Assembly (NCBI GenBank): GCA_028829895.1
Contig: CM054177.1
Span: 79,134,163-79,198,162, forward strand
DNA length: 64,000 nt
Direction: 5' to 3'
Source: Sinotaia quadrata
Lineage: Eukaryota; Mollusca; Gastropoda; Architaenioglossa; Viviparidae
This document shows positions 52,870 to 64,000 of the stretch, in pieces (position 1 is the stretch's first letter; every line of letters begins with the position of its first letter). Both the position numbers and the translations under genes were made by a program. Below the pieces are notes generated by a model. It was not told the origin of the DNA. It made no database searches and worked only from the letters and a program-made list of their open reading frames with translations.

Positions 52870-55800
52870 AATAGCACTGTCAATTTTTAAAATTTTTATT
52901 AGAGAATTTTTTTTGGTAACAGTTGACATTGTACTGAGGGTATCATGTGGTCTATATAACAGGATCAAAACTTTTAAGAGGTTTGTAATAGTAAATGACT
53001 ACTGAACAGTTAAATGCTGTTGCGGAAAGAATTTAACCAAATAACTACATTATGGCATTTTTCATACAGCCTATTAGCAAAGGTGACAATTTTGGTTAAC
53101 TTAATATAAGACTGGTGATAAATATATTTAAGATTTCTCACTTCTAAAACAACCTTTAAAAAAAACAACCAAAAAATGTAAGATACCCTGGAATATATAA
53201 TGGGTGACATTTACTTCTTATATTTTTGTAAAGACCACATGAATTCAGTCAAAATTTGTTTTTTTCTTTGGAAAAAAAATTACAACCAAATGTTTTTAAA
53301 AAAATTATGCCGTCCCTTACATTTACATCTGAATACTACTGCTATATGATTTCTTTGAATATTTTGTATATGCCATACTTCTGTGCACTTGGTAACTTTT
53401 GGCTCATGGACAAGAAGAGAGAAAAAAATTATATATATTAAAAAAAAAAAAAATGTAGACAATGTACCAACATTTCCTTGTGATTTTGTGCTTAAGAGAT
53501 CCACACAGATTTTAATTTTAAATTAAAAAAAAAAAAAATCTTTACAGATATACTGAAACAGAACACATTACACTTTCTTGTATTTAGCACTTGGTACTTG
53601 TCAGTCCCAATTCTTATTCAATGACAATGCACCCTTATGATGCAACCAATAATACAGGACAAAGTAGACAACTCCAACACTGACCGCAATGAAAATTTGT
53701 CGTTACAAATGTTTTTATAAAATGGCAAGGAATGAAGTATTTTACCACAATTTGTTTTGCAGGTTTATATCTTGAGAAAATGTTTTAATTTCTACCCAAA
53801 ATATAAGTTTTATACTTCTAATCACATTCTAATGATTTTTTTTTTAAAGCCTGGATTTAAAAAAGTAGGAAACTAGGATTAATAAATCCAATGTGTGTGT
53901 TCAAACATAAAATCCAAAAGATCTATTTATCTGTCTACAGCTGAAGTGTAGTTAAATTCTTTCCAAGTTATTAAAAAATCTGATATAGCACCTGCTGAAA
54001 CAAAGGGGAAAAATCAACATCCCTGTAAAAAGCATGAACTGGATATATTATCACAATGAAAGATGAATAAACTGCATGAATTCATAATTGTCAAAATGTT
54101 TACAAAATATACATTCTTAAAATGTAGAGATCTTCATCACAAATATTTTAAGTTATATGATTCTTTTCCACAATTCAAAATAAGCACCTCTATCCCACAA
54201 CTTGAAGACTATCAGAAACAATTTTGTTTAGGCAGCTCATAGTGTAGTTAGTATACACATAATGCTAGAGAACTTTTTTAAAAATGGATTTACTTTATTG
54301 TTGTGAACAAAGACTGATAAAACAAAAACTGTAACTATATTCTTTCTATTTTAAAATTCTGATGGAGTCAAATAGGATACTGCTACTTCAGGACAATTTT
54401 ATTGTATTAAACTGAACACAAATGAAATTTGATACCACATGTGGTTACTCTCTACATTCAGATTTTTTTTTCAAATTACAAAGGAAAAATTAACTCATAT
54501 TCAATATATCCTTGTACCCTACAACTGATAGAAAAACATTTATCAGTTTTGAATTTGCACCATTCTTTTAAATCTCTCGTAGTGTGCTTATCCTAGAAAT
54601 ACAGTTTGCTTTCATTTTAAAAAACTCTTCAAGCAACATCATTATGTCAAGGATTATATTTATAACACCGGATAACATCAGAGAATAAAATGAGCATGCC
54701 ACTAAGTTAAACTTTAAACAACTGGGGACAAGAAAACTAAGCAATACTTGTAGTTAACATTTACAAACTATAAAAACAGTGTATACAACAAATGTTGTGA
54801 ATAATATAAAGTTTGATCATTATTCTGAATGCTGATACATGATACACAATACCTCAGTAAGACTAAATTACACTTTAGTCCTTGTGCAAAAAGTGAATAT
54901 ACGTTTTCTAAACATTGCACTCCTGTATCTTTATAATTTCCACAGTTAAACAAGCACATTATGCACATGAATAGAAAACTAATTTATTTTACACACATTT
55001 CACTAGCTTAAGAGGAAAAAAAAAGGGGTAAATCCTTCATTAATGCTCCAAAGATGCTTAAAAAGCATTTAAAACAAATTTAAGGTTTAAATTGTCTTTA
55101 TTTATTATGATCGTATATTAGCCCTGAGTTTTCTTTTTAAATTGATAGAATTACTGATCATTTTACTCCAAAATAAATTTGGATACACCTCTGTTAAATT
55201 ATGGTATTGATATAAATAAGAACTACTCACAAGACATTCTAAATTTTCAAAACTTCTCAAAAACAAACGTATCTCTTAAGAAAATATTTCTTAAGCTCCT
55301 CCCCTAATGTTTTTAGAAAACCAATCAATTAAAAAAACCAAAAACCCAACCAAAAAATTAAGGCCTTCACTCCTCACTTTCATCTCTCTATCTTTTTGAT
55401 TTGACTGTAATTAATAAATTCAGTCATGAATGAAATCTTTTCTAGCTGTTTCAAATGCAAATAAATTAAATGATAAAGCAGAGAATTGAGGATGATGATA
55501 TTGATGCAACATAACCAACATGGTCCCTCAAATTATAAGAAATCTTTGTTATCTTCAGTAATTTCTCACAAGATTTATTTAAATCAAGTCTTCCATATAA
55601 AGGCATACATGATAACCAGTTGTAAAATAATTCTTTTTAAAGATCAGCAACTGGGGGATAATGTATATTGACTGTACTTTGGCTTTATTGCCAAAACTAG
55701 TTCAAACAGTGCAATTAATTTATTTTTACACCCCATTAGTCTAAACAGATAACCCATGCTTCACAATGAGGTTCCTAAAGTTATAAAACATGCCGGCAAT

Positions 55801-58800
55801 ACTGTTGCCAACAAAACAACCCAACTAAAATTGCTGATTCTAAATAATAACATTTTTTAAAACTTACTGCTGAAAAACTTTACAAGTATGTCTTTATTCA
55901 GCAAGGTCAAGATCATGGATTATATTCATCTATCAAGATTTTTTAAAAAGAACATGCATCTTAACATTGTTTTAGTAGCACAATAAGCACATAACTAATA
56001 TCCTAACTTAATGCTGATTAATATTTTAAAATCTTTTAAGAACTAATACTAACAAATCTTAAGGGGCCATAATATGACAATAATGCATAAAGTACAGAAT
56101 TATATATGAATCCACAATAAAGGTAGAGAGGTCTCGATATATGACTAATAAAATAAGTGACACAGACCAGCATACAATAATGAAATAGTTATGATAGCAT
56201 TAATCCACTTGGCGGTAATAATTTATAATCTATGCAACAAATTAATTTACAAGTTACATTCACTTGCCACTTAGGACTAGTTTAGGCAAATCAGATTCTC
56301 ACATTCACAACAAAAAAAAAGCAAGCATAATGAAACCTCGGTTATCTGACCATTAAGGTGAACTTGAATCAGGTTAACTCAAACAAATGAAGGAGAGGAA
56401 ATGTAATCATAAATATGAGAAACAAATAGAAGTCATAGATATATTCTGGTAAAAGAAAAAGGTTAGTAGTTCAAGGTTATCGAAACAACACTTTCTGTGA
56501 ATCCTATACTCTTCTCCACTTAACTATAACACTATAACAATATCAAAGAAACACAAAAGTATGGCTAATGAATTGTTCAGATGAAACAAAGGAGCAACTC
56601 TGAACAACACTCCCAATAATTACCTGTAAAAATGAATCAAAATCGACACTTTGATTATTGCCTTAGAAAAATGAATATAATTAAGATGTAAATATTTATT
56701 TCAATAAATCATAAAGTGTACACTTTAATGGACATTGTAAATTATGCATCCATAGATAAAAGCAACACTGCATATTTCAAATTAATTTAATAAATTAAGT
56801 TTTTATCTGCCTACCTTTCATTTTTAAGCATATTTAATAGTAAACTTTAAAAAAAAATTATGCTTAACAAAGTGGATAAACATGAAAACTATTATTATAA
56901 ATAATGAACAATTTACACTATATATTACTTATTAGACAGTGGCAAGATGGCTGTCCATACAATGGAAATCTCACTAAACAAACTTTTGATAATAGAAACC
57001 AATAACTAACAACTGAAAATAGGGAGTTGAACAATCAAGTGTCAGATAACCGAGGCCGCACTCCTCACATTACTTATCTGTAAAAAATATTTAAAGTTTT
57101 CTAATGACAAAGAGTTTCATTAATATTTCCTTAAACATGTCACACACACAAAAAAATCAGTTAATTTAAATTAATGTATTATTTCTATTGCTGCCAAATT
57201 ACATCCCCCCCCCAAAATAAGGTAAAAATAGATCAAGAGAAAAGGAAATGTAGTGATGGTGAATATAAAATTTACACATTTTTAAACCATAGCACAAATA
57301 TGGGTGTACGGTTGTAGATTTTAATAGTTATGATGGGTACAAGTAATCAATGCAGAATAAAAAAACCCATTATAATGATAATTGGTTTGTGAAAACTACT
57401 CATTTGTCATAACATCTGTGTACAGGTATTGCTCAATTTAAAATAATTTAGTTTATGCTTTTATTTTAATGCTATTTATTAAGGAATATAATTCAATTTG
57501 CACCACTGAACTCATCTTAACTGGTTATTTCAGCTATTATTGACTGTGACTTACACTGCCTATACAAGTTCTGTTTGAAAATGTATCCATATACCAGTAT
57601 GATAATAACTTGATAGCACAAAATAATCTGACCGAAGACATCTTCAATTTACAAATATCTAATATTTCTTTTGATTTTTATGTCAATTTCTCTTTATGCA
57701 GAAACATGGGAATGCTTCAAAATGAATAAACTGAGCAATACTTATATAGTTAATATAGTTATTTGTGGATTGCCACTTTCAGATCAATGTTTTGATAATT
57801 ATTTGCATTTTGATGCATTCAATTCAAACAATAATGCATATATAATGAAAAGTGACCAAGAATGTCATAATGTTCAACAGACAAAAAAAATATAAATAAA
57901 TTATTTTTTTAAAACAACAAACTAATAAAAAAAACAACAAAATAAAATAAATTAATACATTCTTTAAGCAAAGCTGTTTCAAAGGATCAACGGAATTGTT
58001 GCAAGTCTTTTACCATTTTCTTTTCAAATGACTTTATATATTAGAGATCTTATAAAACAGTTTCAAATACTAATCTCAAAACCATATGGATGAATATGAA
58101 GGGGAAAAAATGAAAACAAGGCTAACAATCCTATTTCTAAAAAGGACAAACAGAAATAGTTAACATGATATCCTATGAAGTCAAACAATGTTAATATTTT
58201 ATACAGATGTTGCCCCGTTACAAACGAGTCAGTTAAGACCACACAATTATCAAAGACAGGATTCATAGGTTCCAAGTAAATAGATGCTGTGTGTATGAAT
58301 ATTTTATAGGAAATCTCAGAAAAATTTGAGATGCTCATGAAAAAATATATAATTCTCAATCCTTCATAAAATGAAGAAAATTAAATTCTCAGAGTACAGG
58401 ATATATCCACAAAATTCAGTAAATGAGGAATATTGAAATTAAAGGCCTCTCATGAGAATTTAACTGGGAACTGTCAAGTAAACTGTTGGCACATAAACTT
58501 CTTAAACAAGAAAGTAATTTTAAAATTATCATCCTTTAGAATTAAGGACAACAAGAGGAAATTAAAAATTTATGAAGTTTGCAAAAATATTCCATAAAGT
58601 GTAACACTTGTTCTTTCCTCAGCTAAAGATATCACAATATAATTTTACACTTTGAAAAAAAACACCCCAAGTTTCGGAACATTTTCTTAAAATTTCACAC
58701 TGTTATGTAATATGTATAAGGTGTTTACTTCATATGGAAATAAGTTCAAGTGCGAATCTTAGTACATATTTCTTTTATAAAGTGAATCAAAGAATTGTTG

Positions 58801-61800
58801 ACATACTCAACAAATAGGAAAACTGAGCAAAAAATTTTACAAGAAAATTTCATGCACATATAAAAGATCAAATAAAATCCCAAAATTTTTACTCTGAATG
58901 TGACACAGACTTAGAAATCCATTTATTGTTATAATGCTACATAAATGTACAATAAAGATCTGATCAATTAATTCGAAAGATGTCAGATATTTTAAAGTTT
59001 TGGTAAATAATAATTTCTTCTTATCATAATTTCAAAAAGAAAACAAAACAAGGGGGAAAAAACCTGAAGAAGCCAAGTGTACAATTAATGATTTCATGTT
59101 GTGTGGTAGTTTTGTTTTTAACAAAATAAAAGCTATAATAAATACAAAACAGTGAATGAATACCATAACAATGGACAGCATTGTAAATAACACTGGACAG
59201 TGTTACTAACCACAAATGGAATACCATTTCTATTCATCATTATAAAACACCTGTATCTATTTGAATCTCTCAGATCACAGGACAGTCATGGCACTAAACT
59301 CATCAGATATCTGATTAAAAAATAAAAAATAAACAAAATATCCCCTCAGCTACACAAGTTATTTCTCCCAAAACAAAAATTTAATTTCTTTAAAAAGGGG
59401 TACAAATTTTAATGCATATATTTTCCATGAGCTCTCCTTCCCACCCCCAACCCTTTAAACAGGGGGGAAAAAATGCAAATCATCCCCACGCACACACATC
59501 TACCCCACCCCACCCCAAATTAAAGTATTTGAAAGAAAATAGAAACATTTCATAATCTAAATCAGGACGGCATCCTGACAAAAATACGACACTACATAGT
59601 GAATTCCAGCTGTTAGGATTGATTAAAAACTTCCAAAACGTAAAAGAAAATAATAAACCACAACATATTGACAAAATAGTATACAATCAAACACCAGGTA
59701 AGGATTGGAACCAGAAAAGATGGAACATTCAAAATAATGTAACATATCCCATCTTGCATAAGCATTGTTCAATACTCGCTAATATTTGTATACACATGTA
59801 TTTTTTTAAATCATCAACTTCAAAGAGTATGCCTCTTTCATAGTATGAGACTTCTTGACACTTCTCTTAATGCAACCTCAAAGAGAAGTCAAGAAAAAGA
59901 AAAAACCCTAGCATTCCATAACAACAAAAAAATAATAATCACATGCACACAAACATGCTTTTCATAAGTTTTTCATTTATTTATATTTTGTCAGAGTCTC
60001 TCGCGACCTGTCTGTCAGTGCCTTATGCTACAAACATGACTGCAATATACCATCCACTGGACTTTTACTTACACAACTTCCAACTCCACTCGCAATCTCT
60101 AAAGTGCAAGATCGAGACTAGACAGTAAACTCTCTCATAATTGTCAAACTTTAGTAAATTTCTCAAATTCATGACAGAACTCAATACTGATTTGTTCATG
60201 ACAAGCAATATTGTGTGTATATATATATATATATGTTTATTTCTTTTACGAAATACTGCTGCAAAATTGTTATCCTGCGCTTCATCATTAGCCTTAACAC
60301 AAGAACTTTACAACTCGCAAGTTAATGATGTCATTCAAATTTAACATTTTAAAAAAACATATATTTAAGCTTTCGGTGGGTAATTAATATTTTTTAAAAG
60401 TAAATTATATCATCTGTGATATATGTAATACAGAAAATATTTTCTTTGTACTGTTTAGTTCAGAATTTAACTCCAGAGTATTATATTTAAGAAACTGATG
60501 TTATCATAATATAATGAACACCTGGCTTGACTAAAGTGTATAATGTAAGAATGAAGAATGACTTGCGTGTTGTTAATATTTAACAGTGTATGTAATCTGT
60601 CAAGAAATTTTGAAATCTGTGTAATACAGTGTTGTCAAGCCTCAAGAGAAAAGACCACTTAATAGTCTCTGAAAGTAAATACTTCACCAATTATATAAAA
60701 TCACTGGGGGGTGGGAGGAAGAGGAAAAGAGTAAAAATAAATTTTGACTGCTTTACAATTTCTTGAAATGGTCTTATTTTACATCCATCTGATAAGAGAA
60801 AGAGAGAGATGAGTAAATGATTAATGTGGAGCACATAGATGGATGATAGGTTAGTGGGTAATATTAACTATAATGAGATTGAAGGGGCCGGAGAAGGGAG
60901 GATTTATAATAAATTAGACATTGCATAAATAAAAATTCAGAGATAATTGTGTGAATAACATTCAGATCTCTTTTCAACATATGAGAGCCTGAAGTTGTGA
61001 AACAACAATGTCCAAGTGGATGGGCAATTACATATAACAGCTTATCAAAATAATGTTTGTAAAAGTTCTACAGTAACTATTTTAAAAAGTGCATGACCAA
61101 CTCAAATTCTGAGTATTAATCATTCAAAAATTACCATCATGATGCTGGGTCTTCATTAAAACAAAATTAAAAAAATATATATACTAACACATATTTCCCA
61201 AACCTATAATGCACCTTTACAAACATTCCTGCTAAGCAAATGCTGCAAAGAATACAAGTAACTTTTAGCACACTTTAATCAGAATATACCAATATGTAAA
61301 AAAAAAAAAAAAAACATACCCCTCACTTCAAAAATTGTATGTAAAACAAAATCTACTCAAACCAATTTTCTTTTTGAATAATGAACTCTGACTATATAAA
61401 ACTATTTTTGTATTTATCAAAAATAAAAAGTAGACTAAGTGCATTAAACTTTCATGTTTGACCAGACATATCTGGACTGCTTTCTAATCTCTGTAATTAA
61501 AAAAAAAATGCTAGCATTAGGGTATATTTTTAGCATATTATACTGCTTGATTTGAGAGTAAAAATGCAATACCTTTCTTTAATAACAGTGAGAGAAATAT
61601 GAATATATGTGGTAACTCACATAAATGTGAGATAATAATATTAATAATACAAAAGTTACTTTATATGATCACTTAACCAAGCAAGGCATCAAGAGGCAAA
61701 TAAGAATCTCTCAGCAACCCATGCTGCTATAAAGTTTCAATTCTGGCAAACATGAAAGACAATACAAAAACTGCTGCCTTCCAGGAATGCTACAAATCAT

Positions 61801-62506
61801 TAACATAAATCTCTGTAGATAACAGAGATGGCAATAATAGGCAAACCCATACCAACTTTATCGGCACATATACACGCCTGCTCTGTATTATGATAACCCC
61901 AAGACATGCCAAGTTAAAAATAATGTCCTTGGTTAGCATCTCCTATTTTCAAGGTCACTTTTTTCTGTAATTAATACTATATTTTTAATCAAATTAGTAT
62001 TAAGTATAAATGAGGCAAAACTGAATGTCAATGACAACAAAATCAACACTGAAAGAAAACTCATCTTTTTCTAACAAGCTACACATTTTGTGATAACAGA
62101 TTACGCCAAGCTCAAGTCCAGACATACATCAGGACCTGAGGCTGGGCAACTTTTTCATGTGCAGCTTAAAGAAATAAACAAAACAATTTCTTTAAAATGA
62201 TGAAATGCTTTTATTTATAGTGCCAAAAACTGACACTAAAACTCTAAGAAGGAAGGCACAGAATCCTTCTTTGGATCATTATTGTTAAAATTCATCATAT
62301 CAAGCAAGACAAATTGTCTTTGTTAGCTCTTAATGTTTAGTGACTGTTTATCACTTATATACAGTTTATGCTTATATACATTAAGTTTCATTAATATATT
62401 TACTAGGGCTTGTACCATTAAAAAAAGAATAGTGCTGGGAATAACATTTTTTTTTTGTTTCGCATCAAGACAAGTCGCGATATAATCTGACAACCATTAT
62501 CATAGC
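52870..62506. other. Long AT-rich stretch without a gene
   Basis: No open frame with recognisable protein features on either strand over about 9.6 kb. By eye the + strand carries more A than T here, as in the BLZF1 region (also - strand), whereas the NME7 region is T-biased. This would fit transcription on the - strand, for example a long 3' UTR of the gene ending at 62,507, but it is only a suggestion. Confidence 0.35.
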
Positions 62507-62637
62507 TCATATCTTTTGAAAAATAGAGTACACAGTTTCTTTAATTTCTGTATGTGTGACGGTGAGCTCAGAAGCAAACTGTCTTTCGAGTTTGAACAAA
62601 GCTTCAAACAATGTAACTGGTTCGAACCCATTAAAGG
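62507..62637 (-). CDS. Probable last coding exon of an unidentified gene
   Basis: On the - strand, after ttatttctttgtctatgtgg and gatagag, the frame reads FNGFEPVTLFEALFKLERQF then ASELTVTHTEIKETVYSIFQ and ends KI-TGA. The composition is that of a normal soluble, helix-forming protein and contrasts with the flanking AT-rich noise. It joins in phase to an upstream exon with good splice sites. I do not recognise the protein; function unknown. The gene would continue beyond the right edge of the window. Confidence 0.5.
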
Positions 62638-62773
62638 CTCTATCCACATAGACAAAGAAATAAAAGCAAGAGAAATAAACAAAATCCATCAGGAAAAAAA
62701 AACCACCACAAAGAGGGCGATTAAATTAAAACACGATCCCTTCTTTGCCTCAGTTCTGGAGACGTCTCCTTAC

Positions 62774-62829
62774 ATGATGGACACAAGGTTGTGTTTTGCT
62801 CAAGGCCAGATAACAGGCTGATTCCCCAT
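62774..62829 (-). CDS. Probable penultimate coding exon of the same unidentified gene
   Basis: Acceptor tttatactttgtag, donor catcat|gtaagg (close to consensus). In the frame that joins the next exon it encodes WGISLLSGLEQNTTLCPS, with a split Ser codon at the junction. Of the three possible phases this is the only one that gives an open junction using the gatagag acceptor. 56 nt long. Confidence 0.45.
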
Positions 62830-63538
62830 CTACAAAGTATAAACAATTTTTAAATAAAACAGTATTAAGGTAAATTCTAGTAAAAATATATAGAATTATC
62901 TGATTACTACATGCAAAGAACAACAACAAATTTTCATGCTACAGCCTTCAAATTTGGTACACACATTGCTGAATTATACTTTTTTTAAACAAACATTTTG
63001 GATATTTTTTTTAAATCTAAAAATTTAATTTAGAAAAACAACTAAGCATGATATTTCAATTCTAACAAAAGATTATTCTTATCTAAAAGTTCAAACACTT
63101 GCATGTCAGAAAATTTTTTAAATAAAACTTTTATTATCCTCGATGCAAGTTTTAAAAGGCGAATGATGTGTTTAAAGAAATTTTAAATAAGAAAAAAGTT
63201 ACAATTTTTTTAATGACATGCTCATCAAAAATATTAAAGTGACTGCAAAATATCAAAGTAAAAAAAAAAAATGTAAAAAAATAAATAAATAAATTAATTA
63301 AAAAAAAAAAACACATATGGCATGCAGGCTTTAATCCATCCTTGATTTTGTGCACATGTATATAAGGAACAAATATACCAAGTTTCAACTATGTGGATTT
63401 ACTAGATTTGGAGATCCAGGTCTACAAGCATTTAAAGTATAATAAGTCTATAATGTAAAACATGGAATTTGTTTTCAATATTTACTTTTTTTTTTAAAAT
63501 AACTATGCCTTATCCACAGCACAACAAATTCCTAACAA

Positions 63539-63691
63539 TCATTTAGTCCCTCTAATAATTTTGAGCCACAGATATGGCTTCTCCACTGCACAAGTCTTCA
63601 GCTTCTTTGACATTTTCTTTTCTCTGCGATGTCGCTTAGTCTCTGGCTTGGTTAAATATTCTGCTTGCTTGCATCTTCTGCTGTTCTGACC
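63539..63691 (-). CDS. Basic open frame overlapping the acidic one, possible frameshifted continuation
   Basis: In a different - strand frame, about 50 codons read RRCKQAEYLTKPETKRHRRE, KKMSKKLKTCAVEKPYLWLK and IIRGTK before TGA. It is strongly Lys/Arg rich, like a nucleic-acid-binding tail. It overlaps the end of the acidic frame by 40 bp, which suggests one protein broken by a frameshift or joined by an unrecognised small intron. Product unknown. Confidence 0.3.
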   Translation of the reverse strand, partial: GQNSRRCKQAEYLTKPETKRHRREKKMSKKLKTCAVEKPYLWLKIIRGTK

Positions 63692-63930
63692 TTATGGTAT
63701 GCTTGAAGTACAATAGGTGTCACATCCAAAGTTCCATTAATGGAAACCATAACATCAAGTGGGTAAGCTTTGTCCTTATTATCAGCAGAAGCAACAGTTT
63801 CACAATCTTTAATATTACCACCACTGTCAACAATCTCTGTATCACTAATGTCATCATCAGTACTGTTTAAATCACTATCATCACTTTGATCACTAACAGG
63901 ACTCTTATCATGATCATCATTTATGTTGAC
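63652..63930 (-). CDS. Acidic open frame, possible exon of an unidentified gene
   Basis: An open - strand frame of about 92 codons begins after a stop at 63,931. It is very rich in Asp and Ser (SDQSDDSDLNSTDDDISDTE) and then reads YPLDVMVSINGTLDVTPIVL before ending. No family is recognised. Low-complexity acidic segments are common in nuclear proteins, but that is only a hint. It may be an internal exon of the gene whose last exons lie at 62.5-62.8 kb, or part of a decayed gene. Confidence 0.3.
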   Translation of the reverse strand, partial: VNINDDHDKSPVSDQSDDSDLNSTDDDISDTEIVDSGGNIKDCETVASADNKDKAYPLDVMVSINGTLDVTPIVLQAYHKVRTAEDASKQNI

Positions 63931-64000
63931 TTATGCTTCTTTCTGCTGATAGAATAGTTTCGGCAACTACAATGTTTGTTAATGAAACTTTCTCTGAAAG

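Larger units (their letters stand above)
47200..52870. other. Intergenic DNA downstream of NME7, no gene seen
   Basis: No coding region is supported. The contents I can name are several small tandem repeats and microsatellites, listed separately. The segment 48,960-49,300 is of higher complexity but has no recognisable product. Confidence 0.45.

Noticed and set aside
52870..62500. Several 60-98-codon open frames on either strand
   Set aside because: All are rich in Phe, Ile, Lys, Asn and Tyr, as expected of random AT-rich sequence, and none shows splice sites or a recognisable motif.

Overview
This window looks like nuclear DNA from an AT-rich, intron-rich invertebrate, most plausibly a lophotrochozoan such as a mollusc. 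The coding exons are short, joined by GT-AG introns of 0.1 to 8.5 kb, and the introns are full of minisatellites. The species cannot be named from the sequence alone. Three complete multi-exon genes could be assembled by following splice sites and reading phase; every exon junction closes in phase.

Layout. 1-2.7 kb: non-coding DNA with a 46-bp tandem array and one copy of a dispersed repeat. 2.7-16.4 kb, + strand: a complete secreted serpin (5 coding exons, 422 aa) with a TATA box, a signal-peptide exon, an 8.5-kb first intron made largely of tandem arrays, an inhibitory-type hinge and a predicted Arg at P1. 16.4-26 kb: intergenic DNA with a dispersed repeat, a 724-bp hAT element carrying perfect 8-bp target-site duplications and a decayed transposase C-terminus, and a 137-bp hAT-like MITE. 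26.1-38.8 kb, - strand: a complete golgin-45 (BLZF1) gene (7 coding exons, 457 aa, plus an inferred non-coding first exon). 39.0-47.2 kb, + strand: a complete NME7 gene (9 coding exons, 379 aa, DM10 plus two NDK domains with both active-site histidines). 47.2-62.5 kb: AT-rich DNA with tandem repeats and no convincing gene. 62.5-64 kb, - strand: two probable last coding exons of an unidentified gene, then an acidic and a basic reading frame that I could not identify.

BLZF1 and NME7 are head to head with their first exons less than 200 bp apart, and two ETS-type motifs lie between them. The human orthologues have the same head-to-head arrangement, so this looks like a very old bidirectional promoter joining a Golgi tether gene and a ciliary/centrosomal microtubule gene.

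The most unusual signal is a repeated pattern at 5' splice sites. At six of the 18 coding-exon donors in these three unrelated genes (serpin exons 2, 3 and 4; NME7 exon 6; BLZF1 exons 3 and 4), the end of the exon together with its splice donor is tandemly duplicated into the intron, from one extra copy to about a dozen. I found no comparable case at the acceptors. I treat this as the main candidate for something undescribed. All coordinates, repeat counts and identities were worked out by eye.
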